DNA of 64,000 bases from Athripsodes cinereus. Lineage: Eukaryota; Arthropoda; Insecta; Trichoptera; Leptoceridae. Within the stretch, counting starts at the first letter, position 1, and each line of letters starts with the position of its first letter. A model generated the notes under the pieces. That model ran no database searches. It was not told the origin of the DNA and saw only the letters and a list, made by a program, of their open reading frames with translations. The position numbers were made by a program, and so were the translations under genes. The DNA lies in assembly GCA_947579605.1 (NCBI GenBank), contig OX388307.1, forward strand, positions 14,919,237 through 14,983,236, in the 5' to 3' direction. Positions 38,601-51,156 of the stretch are shown piece by piece.

Positions 38601-41600
38601 TTTGTTTCCCGTCCTTATACGGGTTACGAAGGCATTCATTCAAATATTTCTTCGGAAAATGCTCCGAATCGTTGAAGATTGATGATTGATTGACGTTCGC
38701 ATCCTACTATCTGGACGCACCCATTGGAGAACCATGTATACAAAATGTAACATTAGGCAAAATTTAATCGGAAGAAGTGAGAAAGGCGTCCCAACGCTAC
38801 AAATCAGCTCAAGGTTAGCTTCAGCGATCATTTTCGGTGTCCATATGGACAACGTTCACCAATTTCGCCATTCACAGTGTCACAATGTAAGGTCCACCAA
38901 TCGAGAAATATTTTGTGTAAACCATAGAAGCAACTATTTTTTGGGATCTCATATTTCAGATCTCAAATGGATCAGGATCTTCCATCTAAATGGAGCCGGA
39001 ACAATTAAGTTGAATATTATAGTTTGTTATATGCACATTGTGTCCAAATCCGGTTAAATAATAAAAAAATTGTAAATATTCTAAACATTTGTTGCTGACT
39101 GATCGAACTAGCACCAGTGAGCAATAAATGCATCATCCGCTTCTGAATACTTTAATACATATATTATATTCAGTCCAATGAATATTTATTTTATATCACT
39201 TTAAAGGTTATTTCAGTGCCTCAAACATGGACATATAATAAATAATATTAATAAACCTTTAGTGACCACACAATTTGTACAGCATAACGATAAGAAAAAT
39301 ACAAAGAAAAGTAAGATAAAAAAAAGTACAAAACAATGCACCAGCAACGAGCAGTCAAAGAGCGAATTTGTTGTAATACGACATCTTCCAGTTAACAAAA
39401 TGCAAATAATGCAATAAATCGTAAATAAAACTAATATAGTTGATTTATCTAAATAAATCAACTAACACTTTCATATTGTGTATTGAGAAATTTGCGATAT
39501 GAAATATAATTACCTACCATTTCATTTTGCAGCTGTTATGATAAGCAATTATTTCACATAAGATTAACAACATTAATAACATAATTCATATAAATGAGTG
39601 AAAGCAAAATTTACCTAACAGGTGGTTGGTGAGTTGGTCTTCTCGGAGGCTGTGGTCGATTACCTCCCTCTGATGGTATGGCCGCTGACTCAATCTCAGG
39701 AACAGCAAATCCTGTGCCACTTATTCCTAAAATCGTAATAAAAAATAATTATTTGATAAATTCAATTGTTGTATGGGAGGGAGTCTTCAATATTATACTC
39801 AACGGAATTTCAAACGAGGCACACAAAACAGAGCCACCATATTAACACACAAGAATTAGGTATGTAAATGAAGTTAATTAAAAAAAAACATTACAAAAGA
39901 TATTGTAAGGGATGTTACTTCATTTGAGCAAATTCCTTGGACTAAGTTTAAAGATGAAAGTTATGTAAGGGTCGGCTTGAAATTTAGATATTGTGGACAT
40001 TTTTAAACTTACCGCTACTTGGCTTCACAACACTAGTAGGCTTATAATGTTGAGTTGATGTTGCATCTCCTCCCATTAAGTTAAGGTAAGTTCTCTTTCC
40101 ATCGATAGAAACAAAACCATGTTCACCAGAAGCAGAAACAATGATGTCACCAGAGTGTCCACTCAGAGGGTTTACATTTTCAATATGAACTGAAAATTCA
40201 TAATGTACATGAAAATTAAACCCACTTCTAAAATTAATGAGTAATAACGATTAAAGTTGGAAGTTTCTTAACGTTGCAAAATAATATGGAAGATCTTTAA
40301 ACATTACCTGTGGCTGAACCAGTTCCACCTCCTGGCCCTTGAATAGCTGACACAGTCACATCAAATATTTCTCCTTTGCTCCCTCCAACTCCAGGACGGT
40401 TGTGATAATTGTATCTATTTCCATTGTGTTGCTGGTAGGGATATGATGCTCCTGAAGAATTTCCATTTGGTCTTTTACCACCTGGGCGATATTCAGGATC
40501 ATCCAATACAATTCCTGGTCTAGGACGATAAGGCTTGTAAGGGTTGGGTGAACCAGCTGAAAATAAATTTTACATTAATATTAAACGACGAAAAACAGAT
40601 TTGATACTAAAAAATATTGATGAAACTAAATTCAATAATGCCTTACGTAATGTTGATGCTCCATTCAACTCAGTAGATGCAATAGAAATAATAGAAGAAG
40701 TAGTTGAGGTTGAATTGGTTATAATCGTTGATGTTACCGAATTCAATTCCTTTGTTGGAGTTGTTGACATTGAAGTAATGATAACTGATGTGGAAGTACT
40801 ATTTGCCGATTCTGTGGAGTCACTCCCTATCTCCACTTTAGAAGACTCTATGACTGGAGTCGGCTGGAACAATAAGCTATTATTTACATCTTTAATAGCA
40901 TCATTTTCTCCGAGTTTTATGGTGTCTTTTAATTTTTCTTCTTGTTTCTTATTACTGCTTAGTTTGTCTTTGCCCATTGATACTTTCTTTTTCTCTAGGT
41001 TTTCACCCTCCTTCAATACTTGATGTTTATTTGATTCATTTGTTTTCTTTATATCATCAATAGGCTGTTTATTGCTTTCTGTAATTTTAGGAGGATTTTG
41101 AGTTGTTGGTGGATCTCTGTCTTTTACGAAACTCAAATTTTCTTCCTCTTCTACTGTCATATCAGGTACGAAAGGTTGATTAATAGTTAATTTAGTATCG
41201 TTATCAGTTGTATTATTTTCTTGTGTTTCATTACTTGAAGTGTCAGATTCTTGTCCATTTGAATCATTATCTGGTATAGTCTCTTGGCTACCATATACAT
41301 CATCATGAGGTTTCACAACTGTGTCAATAGGGGTGTTGTAAGTGTGATTTTCTTCAGATGTAAGTGAAGTTTGAGGTTCTTCTGTAACAGCTGGCATAGG
41401 CTTATACATTGGCACATTAGGATTTGGTCTTCTGTTTGGATTTGGTCTTGGTCTAGGTCTTTGCCACGGTGGCAAATTTTGTGGACGTCCATTAACAAAT
41501 CCATTATTAGGTCGATAATTTTGATTAGTCATAACGGGAACAATTTGCTCAGGTAACGGAATCCCATTTAAAAATGGTCTATGAGGGGGTTGGTCGTGAT

Positions 41601-42416
41601 TTGGAGGACGATCAAATGGATATGGAGGTGGTATTTTGGTAGATGTTTGAGGTGGAGTAGGTGGCACTAATTGACCTGGTCCAGCAGGTCCTGGAGTATC
41701 AAAGTCAGGCGGCAAAGGAGGTACATCAGAAATTCTTGGTGGTCCTCTGTTATTTATTCTGGTATTTGGCGGTCTTCCTGGCCTTCCGTTTGCAGGTTGA
41801 GTATTTGCCTGCACATTCACATTGCCATTGAGTAATTTAACTATTCCAGTTATTATATCCTGTATATCTGGATTTGCCTGCCGACTTGTGGCATCGAATC
41901 TAACTGAGGAAGCAGTATTCGTCGGATTCTGGTGAGCATTCTTCATGTTTCGGGGTCCCTTGGGAGAGCGAGCTCTTCCCTGCAGGACCCCTCTGGCTTC
42001 CCCCTGGTTGAGTTCAAGATTTCCTCCTGTACCGATTATCGAAGTTGTCATTTGTCCATTAGGTGTATCTACCGATTGCGTTTTTGTTGGTTTAATATCA
42101 TAATATCTTGGCTTGTGCAAAACATCAACATCGTTTGTATCTAGGGAATCATCAATATTCTTTGACGATGTTAGAGAGTCAAATGACTTCGATGTTCTCT
42201 CAAAGTCTCTTAGTATTGGAGATGCAGATCTTTTGACAACGACGTGTGAAACGTCTTCATTATTTTCTACATTTTCTAAATTTCTATTATAATTTGTTTC
42301 TAAGGAAGCTAATTCTAAAGTAGGTTCTACACTACTTTCTAAAATTCCTGAGTCTTCTCTTATATGGGGATCGTATATTGAATTTGGTGATATTTGTGAC
42401 ACGTGTGGATCGAAAG
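32648..42416 (-). CDS. Mucin-like SEA/EGF single-pass membrane protein (17 coding exons seen, 5' end missing)
   Basis: Exons in coding order: 42416-40647, 40556-40308, 40189-40013, 39726-39615, 37912-37723, 37388-37314, 37229-37113, 36804-36666, 36549-36471, 36386-36249, 35790-35665, 35565-35457, 35346-35278, 34192-34086, 33493-33363, 33166-33015 and 32767-32648 (TGA). All junctions are GT/AG and keep frame, giving 1285 aa. The first exon starts at an acceptor (phase 1), so a signal-peptide exon lies upstream. About 590 residues are Ser/Thr/Pro/Asn-rich and mucin-like, with a proline-rich middle. A Cys-rich EGF-like module (exon 37912) leads into a SEA-like region (exons 37912 to 36804). A calcium-binding-type EGF start (DLDECSS), a further Cys-rich EGF region and a transmembrane helix (VVGVAVGASLAALLVILITL, exon 35790) follow. 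The tail has PPYQ, a predicted-helical segment (LEERMRWAQLADVMAQA) and an acidic tyrosine-rich C terminus. Likely an apical or extracellular-matrix-facing glycoprotein; I do not recognise the named orthologue. Confidence 0.8.
34275..34436 (-). repeat. tRNA-derived SINE, copy 2 (intron of SEA/EGF gene)
   Basis: Minus-strand match to the 5601 SINE: 'tcggtagcctggagg', 'tgccggcaaactcccctttc', 'acgacacaagcttttag', 'gaggttgtatttgggc'. Box B is altered (ggttttatccc). Confidence 0.8.
34851..34990 (+). repeat. tRNA-derived SINE, copy 3 (intron of SEA/EGF gene)
   Basis: Plus-strand match: 'cgttggtaatctggaggtt', 'ggtacgatcccagatgccgg', then the same body as the 5601 copy. The head is diverged. Lies in the same intron as copy 2, in the opposite direction. 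Confidence 0.8.
37841..38144. repeat. Perfect 152-bp tandem duplication across an exon/intron boundary
   Basis: 37841-37992 and 37993-38144 appear identical. The unit holds the splice acceptor and first 72 bases of the SEA/EGF gene's 37912-37723 exon, plus about 80 bases of intron. The distal copy therefore carries a second acceptor (at about 38064) followed by a truncated exon without a donor. Confidence 0.9.
38331..38505. mobile_element. Hairpin MITE, tandem copy A (intron of SEA/EGF gene)
   Basis: Inverted ends GGGTGCGTCCAGATAGTAGG and its complement ending GGACGCCGCC. Flanked by ATT on each side (38328-38330 and 38506-38508). Some 39 bp shorter than copy B: the block 'ttcggagcattctccgaagaaatattcgaatgaatgc' is missing from its left arm. 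Confidence 0.85.
38509..38722. mobile_element. Hairpin MITE, tandem copy B (intron of SEA/EGF gene)
   Basis: Inverted ends GAGTGCGTCCAGATAGTAGG / ...GGACGCACCC, flanked by ATT at 38506-38508 and 38723-38725, so one ATT is shared with copy A. Both arms carry the 'ttcggagcattctccgaagaaat' block (with minor changes). A 3-bp target duplication suggests a PIF/Harbinger source; tentative. Confidence 0.85.
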
Positions 42417-44054
42417 CTGAAAGAAAGGAAAAAAATATCATTAGTTAAATTTTGACAGAATATCTAATCATGCTTAAATACAAACCTACTTCTATCTAGA
42501 AGCGCTCAAAGTTAATCATAGAAAAAATATTTATGTACATCAGCCAAGTTTGAAATCGGAAGTTCTTCATATTACAAGCTAACTATCAAATTGCGTAACG
42601 TTATTTTAGTTGAATTTCCAATGAACAAGGATATCATATTTGATAATAGTATGTTGCTTCGTAATATTAATTATATACTGGTGTCTCATAATAGTGTTAT
42701 GAAATGGTGTATACCAGAATTGACACATCATGCATATTGGTGGCTATACCTTGTATTGTAAACCAATGTTTTGTGCAATATAGAGTTGATAATAATATGA
42801 GCAGCACACGGGTAGTCAGTGGGCATAGTGCGTAGTATGCAATAGCGGTCGAGTGAAAGTGTTGCGGGGAAACCAATCTGAGTCAGCCACACGGATATAA
42901 TATTAAGTATTGTCTAAAGGAAAACATTCCTAAACCGTGGGACGTTGGAGAAAAACATTATATTTTCGTAAATATTTGATGGAATACAAATTCTAAACTT
43001 TTATTATGAAGGTTCTGGGTAATTTAAGAACTATATTAAAATTAATGTATGTTCGAAATTAATGTACCTATGGTCAGTTAAATGTTCAAGTCAATAGATA
43101 TAGATGATCTGATTGTAATATGAAAACTTTTATGTGAATTAATTAAAATGTAATTTTACAGCTAGAACAGTTACATAGACCTAATATTACATGGATAGGT
43201 GTATAACTACAACTAAAATAAATACTATTGCAAGTACAGGTAGGTAGGTGTGTAACAAACCTACCCAAGAGAATAGAGTACTTAATTACACAATGTTTAA
43301 TTCATATCATACCACTACGATACATGGAGATGCACATAATATAATATGTATTGTCATATGAGGAGGGGCCGCAGTGTAAGTATACATACCTAAGGACAAT
43401 AAGTCAATATCTCATTGATTTCTAATTGTATTAAATCATTTTATTATATCACAAGTGTATACCTATACACAAAGAGGTCAATGAATTCAAATAATTCGGA
43501 CTAGGATACATGAGAACTGTGTTAGTGTCTAGATTAATGAATATTTTCAAAATTAGTTGTAAATTATCTAAATTATTAATTATAACTACCTATACGAGTA
43601 TTGATAAAAATTTTAACTAAGGATTAATTCTAGAATATCTTAAATTGTATAATACACGTAGGATTTATTTATTGGAAACCTTTTTAGAGTTTCTAGGTTT
43701 TATAAATTAGGTATTATAACAAACTACAAAAACATTTGAAGCAAAAATATATTAAGTTAAATCATAAAAGACTAAAAGAAAATGATTATCATTTAATCTC
43801 AACCATTTGTTTTACGTATGTAGTAATATAGTATGTTATTTAACGTGTATACTACATATTCTCCTAACGTAATATTTGTTAACATTAATAATTATTAACA
43901 CTTTACTGTAAAAATAAATTTGTACAAAAGGCGTACTTATTGCCATGAAGTAATAATGTCTTCCATCAAATTTAGTAAAATGTTTGATATACCTACATGT
44001 TTTAACATAAAGTCAGTTTAGATAATAATGATAATAATAACTAGACAACTTATT

Positions 44055-44210
44055 TAAGATGCGTCGTTTTGTGGTAAAACCACTGCAAGGGCCCATTCAA
44101 GAGTCATAACTCCTCCTGAACAATAGGGTTTTTAACCTCGCCAGAGTTCGCGAATCATAGGGAATTTTGTTCCACAGCAACGATACATAAGATGTATAAA
44201 AAATAAATTA
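44055..44210 (-). repeat. CR1/Jockey-like 3' end fragment
   Basis: Antisense contains LLWNKIP and the module seen here as 'cgtcgttttgtgg'. Truncated; lies upstream of the SEA/EGF gene's first seen exon. Confidence 0.5.
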
Positions 44211-44700
44211 CAGAGATAACCGATAGTATAGCGAATTTTGTAAGGTGTAATAATACCTACGTGTACCAACTATCACAAACATTCTATTATCAATCGCCTT
44301 CACATTCTCGGAAATAAATTCAATAATTTAATAGACTTGTTCCATAATCCAATCCACATACTAAAGTTGAATCTATTTGCACATTACAATCACATTTATA
44401 TAAACAATAATCAGGAATCAACATCTTAGTAGGAACCCTTCCTCTTTTTATATACCTACTCATGTTTTTTTTTAAATTTTAAATATTTTCTTTTGTCTTA
44501 AGTGTGTATACCTACCTACTTCTAAAACATTTTAATTTTCATTTGAATTTGCTGAAGTATAATTTTATCAGATTCTGTTAAATTTCTGTTAATTTTATCT
44601 ATTGATATTTTATTTTGGTTTCCTTCTGTTGTTTTATTTTGAAATTGTAATGATAGATGTATGTTTGTAATATTGATTTGTTAATTTTTTGTTTGGTACC

Positions 44701-44739
44701 TAGGTTTTCTTATGATATTGTATATCATAAGAAAACCTA
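44701..44739. other. Perfect 18-bp stem, 3-base loop hairpin
   Basis: taggttttcttatgatat and its exact complement are separated by tgt. Not flanked by a recognised element. No transcript evidence; a snap-back replication event is as likely as a functional hairpin. Confidence 0.7.
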
Positions 44740-46864
44740 AATAAATAATAATAAATTAAGAAGGCATTCTCCGCGCCTAGTGAGAACTCTATTTTTGAAT
44801 TTGAAAATAAATAAAATGGACTTATAAAATAGTGTAAATTTAATTTCATTTATTTGTGACAACATATCATGTTTTTATACCCATGAGTATTTTTTCATAT
44901 AAAGTTTTAAGTTCAATTTATTGATAAAGTTGTTTTATTTATCATTTTAATAATTATTTATCTCTTCGCACACTGAAAATTGTATCCGGAAACCACTACA
45001 GCTAAATAATATGATTGAGGTATAGGTATCCTAGGTTACTAAAAATGATCAAAAAGCAGCCAAAATAGTTAGTAAGTAATGATTAAATTAAAATTAAATG
45101 TTGTATGGATGTATTTTGTGACCACATGTCCATAGTTAATATGTTTTAATTGGAATAAAGAACTTTGTTCATGAAATAACAAAAGTATGTATTTAACTAT
45201 TGTAAAATTATCATAATATAGATGCAGATGGTGTGTCGAGATGAATAAAGATATTATATAATAATAGATACACATAATTGATAATGATGTGCATCCCAAC
45301 AGATGGTAATCGACGTCATTTACCTATAATAATACACATTATTAAGTGAAATGTTACCGAGAGAATAAAACTTTTATGAGAAAGAAATTTTCAATAAAAA
45401 TTGTAAGCACATTAGTGACTGCCCATACAATATTAGATAAAATTATATAAAATTGGCATTGATAGAGGTAGGTACATATGTATGAACACAATTATTGAAT
45501 CGAATAACAAATAATCTATTGAATGAAACAGCTGTTTAAATGGCTACTTATCAAACCATTGAGTAACACAAATTTCTTTCGGTTTCACGCATCACGATCT
45601 CTACCTTTTACTATCATTTTGTGACACTGTTTTACATACGTATCATATCTTCTCCCGTCTTACCAAGAAAGATGACTGTAATATTATTATTATTATAGTA
45701 TCTAAGCAATCCCTCAAAGAGTTCATTGTATGCACAATCATGCTGTCGCTTCCGTAGTGTCTTTGCATTGTATGCGGACTATGAATAATGTCTTAGTGTA
45801 CATATGGCGAAGTGAGGTACTTTCACCACCGATTAGTATTAAATTGTTCGGGCTCACTGTCCGTGAAACATCAAGATATCTACCAGTTAGACTTAATCAA
45901 ACCACAATATATATTGTATCCCACAATCTGCAGCAATACATAATAATGTTCAATTTATTTAAATATCACTAAGTGTCTCATGACAACTTAATCGGACGGA
46001 CGAGAATAATATTTCCAGAACGGTATTTGATATGAAATTTAAATTGAACGATTATTTCAGAGATATTTTGAGTCGACATATTTACTACTTATTTAAAGTT
46101 TCGATTGAAATCCGCCTATTGTAGGTAATAATAGTATAGGGTAAATTATATTAGCCACCTACCTTTATGTCGTGCTAAACAGCATTGTCGTGAATATTTT
46201 TTCTTTACCGGTATTCAGTAGAAGTTGATTAATCGCGTGCAAAAAATTAATGTTCACGGTACGAAGACACGACGACACCTGTTAACTGTTATAATATCTT
46301 CGTATTGATGGTAATATATTATTGAAAAGTATGGAAGCTTAAATTTATGTATACACGTAGAAAATACACCAAGAGTAGTGTAACAAAAGAACTCTTATCC
46401 ATACGTTGGGAAACAACTGTTACACCATCAATTTGGTGGACCACCGAGACAATTGGTGCAAAATCCTCTGGAAGCAAATTCTGATATAAAAACATTCATC
46501 AGCAGAGTAGGTAATGGAAGAAAGTATGGATAAAACTAAAAACACTCTAATATCTATACTACCAACTTCTCTTAACTGATAGCTATAATATCTTGTGATA
46601 AATTTATAAAAATAATGCCCTATACCTATGTATGTATTAAGTAGACACTGCTCCAGTATTGCATGTCAAAAGACATTTTTAAAGGATATGTTAGCTGGCC
46701 GTTTCCAGTGACAAGTTGTACAGAAAAGTGATCAAGGAACAACAAACTTATCATTCTAAGCCTTTCACAGACATTTGGAAAGAACACGTAGACAAGCCAA
46801 CCCCTTCTTCCAGTACTCCATTTGTCTTGCCAAACACTCATTTTTCTCTTAGAAATATCTCTTA

Positions 46865-47050
46865 TCCTATCCCTTAGCTTTCAAAAGGCATTCCAAAATG
46901 TTTCACAGGTCTTCCAGCCTTGACGCCCCATCGAACCACATAATTTAAAATTTCAAGATCTGCCGGTAGAATACCACCAATAACTGGAAGACCATCACTG
47001 GCAGCCGTTCGATAGCCGCTCGTTACTACGAGCAAGGAAACTTCCGGCCT
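46865..47050 (-). pseudogene. Non-LTR ORF2 C-terminal fragment
   Basis: Minus strand: SGYRTAASDGLPVIGGILPA, DLEILNYVVRWGVKAG. The 'YRTxSxxALxVxxGxxPxDL' pattern is a conserved C-terminal stretch in R1/Jockey-type ORF2 proteins. Degenerate on both sides. Confidence 0.6.
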
Positions 47051-47059
47051 CTAAGTTCT

Positions 47060-49540
47060 AAGCATAGTGAGGTACACGGTACCCACAGAAAACCTGTGCG
47101 ACCTAACCCGAGCAGTGTGAAGCAGAATGGATGGATACGCATTTGTATTATAGGCGTCTATAAAATAAAGTTTTTAAGATGAATAATTATGTTTCGCTAT
47201 AAATTCAAATAGGTAGGTACCTACCATATATTGCCAAGCATCGTTACAGAAAGTAATACACGCTTGTGTTGAAAATAATACATTCTTCATGACTGTAGGT
47301 ACTCGGTACCTATCATTATAATAATAATTAATATACGTATGATATATTATGTATAATATGATATATTAAGACTACTTACCTAACTATGATGTTACAATGA
47401 TATAATGTACTCAATGCAAGATAGAGTAGGTATACCTACATAGAATAACAACAATACATTGATAGATGATGCCATGGAAATTCAAGTAACTTTGTTGCAA
47501 CGTTTGCATTGAAAACATTGTTTTAACTTACGATTATAAAAAAATCTATTACGGATTGTAATATAAGAGTTGGTATATACTTTCAAATTCCAAACAATAA
47601 AATAAAATGTTATCATGACGGAACAAGATTGTTCTCTAACAAAAATAAAATAAACAGAATGATTTGATACTCTCATAAAATATATCTGTTGATATTATAT
47701 TATATCTGCATTCTAATAACAAAATGATAACCAGAGAATATTACCGAAGGCAATAAAAAAAGAAGTTGGCGGTTCTGATGCTAGTTGGAATGCTATTCAC
47801 TTTGTATATTGATTGAACTAACAGTAAATATTTTTAGTTGAGGCCAAAACCGCACGCGTTATAATGTTTGGAATCCATACAAGAACATGCCGCGCCTACA
47901 AACACAAACCTAATAAATTGTAAAGTTTTATACTTACCAGGTGATATGACAAAAGGTATCGAGTAGGCGGGTATTACTCATTTGAATATTTTTTCATTAT
48001 TCCCTAAATTGGAACAGGTGTCACTATATTTAGCCGAACATTTTTCTGTTCACTTTGACACCTACATGTTTACAATTTTGAATTTTTGCTATATAGATAA
48101 GTGCGTCTTCTAGGCACCTTATAACATTTATATTTATATATCTTTTTAAACTTATGGCAAACTTTTTACTTTTTAAATTAAATGAAGAGATATCTTCAAC
48201 AGAGTTGGGTAGGTTATGTTATTATATATAGTTGGGTACTAATGATTAAAACGGTGGGAATTTCACGTAACATCGAAGGTTCAAAACATTGAAAATTGTC
48301 ATAGTTTTAATTTTAAAATCCGACGCTGAATGTATCGAAGAACACTGCAGATTTTATTTCTGCTTATAAATAAAAAAAGATCCAACAAAGGAATACATAC
48401 AAAATATGAACATCTATAGGTATCTTTTAAATTTTTATTGGATAGTATTATAGAGAAAATAATATATAATACTAAGATATGAAGTATTTTTGCAATTTAT
48501 TTTGGATAAACATAGGTATAATCAACTACAAATTGTAAAAACTAGCGAGCGTTAAGATTTCGTATAATAGACATCAACGCGAAGTCCATCGCAACCGATA
48601 AATCTTACCCCGATTTATAGAGTTTCATGCTTATGCTAAATTATTATACTTGAAGAGACTTTCCATTATTCGCGTAATATAATATACCATTGCAATATTT
48701 AATACAAAATTGTATAAATATTTAATTTATTCTGAATAATTGCTGAAGAGGGGTAAAGAGGAATAGAAAGATAGTGTTATGTATATAATATAATATAGGC
48801 AAGTTGGTACATGAAAATACCTTTAACTAAATAGTTCACATAAAATAGACACTTTCTAAGATTAAGAACTTGTTATGTTTGTAATAAAACCGGTTATCTT
48901 ATAGATCAAACGAATCGATAAAACTTCCTTGGGATTCTACTTTTTTTATTTCTAAAAACGATAGTTAAATATAAAATTCATATCAGATATTACCTATACT
49001 ATATGCCTGCCTTTTCAGTCGACAATCATGGTATACCCCAAAATTTATCTCCGCTATTTTTTGTTTGTCTTATATCTGAGAAAAGAAACAAGATAATAAA
49101 ATCTGGAGATAATTTCCGATAAGATTTTCAGGAAAATTATGAAGATATCCAGAAACAGAAATAGATGCGATATAATCACACGATTTTAAAAAATGACATG
49201 AGAAAAAATCTCATCAGTCTATAAATATTCTCATGAAATATTTATTATGAAACAAACGGACACTTTTTTGTCTCGCCGATTGTTTACACCTTATTTAACA
49301 TTTATTTATAGGCACTTATCAATTAGATATAAGATTCTAAATATTCATCTCAGTAATATAATAATACATTCACTACACAACATTGTATTTGTTTCAAGTT
49401 CATCAGTTCACGAAACTGGTTATTTTTTTTATGATTTCATTGCTAACTATTACAAAGGCTTACAAACTTTCTTCTAAAACAAATTTAGGAAATACATTAT
49501 AGGTAAGTTTTACTTTTGCATTTTTTTTTTTATAATTTTG
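47060..49540. other. Non-coding stretch with one possible minus-strand splice donor
   Basis: At 47939 the minus strand reads CACCTG|GTAAGTATAAA, a good donor, preceded by a short ATG frame without a signal peptide. It could end a 5' UTR exon of the SEA/EGF gene. Otherwise nothing recognised. Confidence 0.25.
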
Positions 49541-49556
49541 ATGCAGTTTATTTTTA

Positions 49557-49857
49557 TTGTATACTGGGTCAAGTATAACAATATTAGGTTCTTTTTGAAT
49601 AACGACACGGAATTTATATTTACACAATATATTCAATAAATAATTCCTATTATAATTTGTCGAACACAATTTGTCAAAACACGCAGCCTAACAGTGCAAG
49701 TCAAGGTTCTATCAATTAATGAGCGCCGCTCTCCACAGGCGGCCAACCTATATAGACTACATAGTATTGCTACTCACTCATCATAACTACTGTTTACTTG
49801 AAAACAAGGTTCAAGGTTCACTTAACCTGTACTGTGTATCAAAGTCCAAACACTACA
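49557..49857 (-). repeat. 3' LTR of the retrotransposon
   Basis: 301-bp direct repeat of 52631-52931. On the minus strand it begins TGTAGTG directly after the polypurine tract and ends ATACAA. No differences from the 5' LTR were noticed by eye. Confidence 0.9.
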
Positions 49858-50154
49858 CTCTCCCCTCACAACCTTGAAAATCTTTCTATACTACATATTT
49901 AAATATTTATACAATTCTATGTGATTGACAGTGTTCTCTACTTATTCCAATGATTCTATATAAGACAAACAAAACATTACAAATACACGCAGACATGTTC
50001 TTCCTTCCGTCCAGGGCCACCAGATGAAGTCTTCCACCAGCCTAAGTCCTGGGTCTCAGCTGTCCCCGCCAATGGCTTCCAATCTGACCTGAAAAATTCA
50101 GAACCGGTGAGAGCTTTGCCTTCAAACAGGGGGAGGGGACCTAAACTCCTACTA

Positions 50155-51156
50155 TTAATCAGAGGGACTGTCATCCCAATGCACAGATCTCACATCTATC
50201 CGATCCATATGTCTCTTCCAGAGCTGACCAGTACCTTTGATTCTAATAAGAAAAGTTGTATTGCCTAATACCTTTTCAATTTTACCTAAAACCATCTTTT
50301 CACTTCTGAGATCTTTGACAAGTACTGATGTACCCAAATTAAATTCCTTTTTCCTCCCCGAGACAAACTTCGAGCCCCTGGAACTATCTTTACAAGTTTC
50401 CCTATTTACATACCTTTCCTCATATCTATACCTATTTAAACATTTACATCCATTGTTATTCCGCTTTTTCACTAAATTCTTAACTATATTCTCAATGTCT
50501 ATATTAAAATTAACCCAATAAAAATAACTTCTAACAAATGATTTCATTTTCCCAATAACTGAATAATTTTTACACAAATAATTTATCACAATACCTTTAA
50601 CTGATTCCGGAATAACAATTCTATCTCTGTAGAATAAATAATCCTTGTACACAGTCAAATGTTCCTTCACATTAAACAACTTCGCAATAGATTCATTTAA
50701 CTGTCTTTTGCACGGCCAATTATTTTTTTCCACATATTTAACAACTTTTTCCAATGTATAATCACTTTTACTTCTCTCTAAAATTAATTTCGAATTAAAA
50801 CTATTATTTTTATTTACAAAATCTAATTTTTGTTGTTTCACATTACACGCAAGCGATGCGTCCGCACTGAAATTCGGAATATTTTCAATGGGCTTACATG
50901 CAACAATAATGTTTAATTCACTGCCTTCCGTGCTATGTACTTTGTACCCTATATTATACCTACGCATAAAATCTGTACCCAATATTATTTTATTCCCGCT
51001 CTCTGTTACAACAAATTTAATATTTTTTTCCATTCCATTATGATTTATTTTACAATGTTTAATACCTAACACATTCAAACTGTGCCCGCTATACGTAGAT
51101 AAATTAATTTCATCACATTTCTCTATTATATTATTTTCGTTGAATATTTCTTGCAA
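50155..51156 (-). CDS. Retrotransposon protease end fused to integrase end modules (RT/RH/integrase core deleted)
   Basis: 333 codons from the first ATG in the frame, overlapping the gag frame by 26 bases; the true start is probably by frameshift from gag. Residues 1-75 carry the second half of a retropepsin, including IILGTDFM, the ILG motif that closes the protease fold. The ORF then passes without a stop into a segment like the N-terminal zinc module of gypsy integrases (RSYFYWVNFNIDIENIVK, ending in CKC), but the usual HxxxH histidines are replaced (YLCKNYSVIG). The end has the GPY/F-type integrase C-terminal module (LGTSVLVKDL ... LWKRHMDRID). Reverse transcriptase, RNase H and the DDE core are absent. 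That the frame is open across the deletion is seen directly; whether the product is used is unknown. Confidence 0.75.
   Translation of the reverse strand: MQEIFNENNIIEKCDEINLSTYSGHSLNVLGIKHCKINHNGMEKNIKFVVTESGNKIILGTDFMRRYNIGYKVHSTEGSELNIIVACKPIENIPNFSADASLACNVKQQKLDFVNKNNSFNSKLILERSKSDYTLEKVVKYVEKNNWPCKRQLNESIAKLFNVKEHLTVYKDYLFYRDRIVIPESVKGIVINYLCKNYSVIGKMKSFVRSYFYWVNFNIDIENIVKNLVKKRNNNGCKCLNRYRYEERYVNRETCKDSSRGSKFVSGRKKEFNLGTSVLVKDLRSEKMVLGKIEKVLGNTTFLIRIKGTGQLWKRHMDRIDVRSVHWDDSPSD

Larger units (their letters stand above)
42480..46860. other. Upstream region of the SEA/EGF gene; missing 5' exon not found
   Basis: Expected to be intron or promoter of the minus-strand gene. Apart from the repeat at 44055 and the hairpin at 44701, I see no exon with both a signal peptide and a donor. 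Confidence 0.4.

Noticed and set aside
38686..39057. Plus-strand frame of 123 codons
   Set aside because: It starts inside a MITE arm, lies in an intron and shows no domain or codon pattern.
40544..41023. Plus-strand frame of 159 codons
   Set aside because: Antisense of the mucin-like exon of the SEA/EGF gene; low-complexity coding explains its openness.
47939..47995. Possible signal-peptide exon of the SEA/EGF gene
   Set aside because: A good donor is present, but the short ATG frame has no hydrophobic core.
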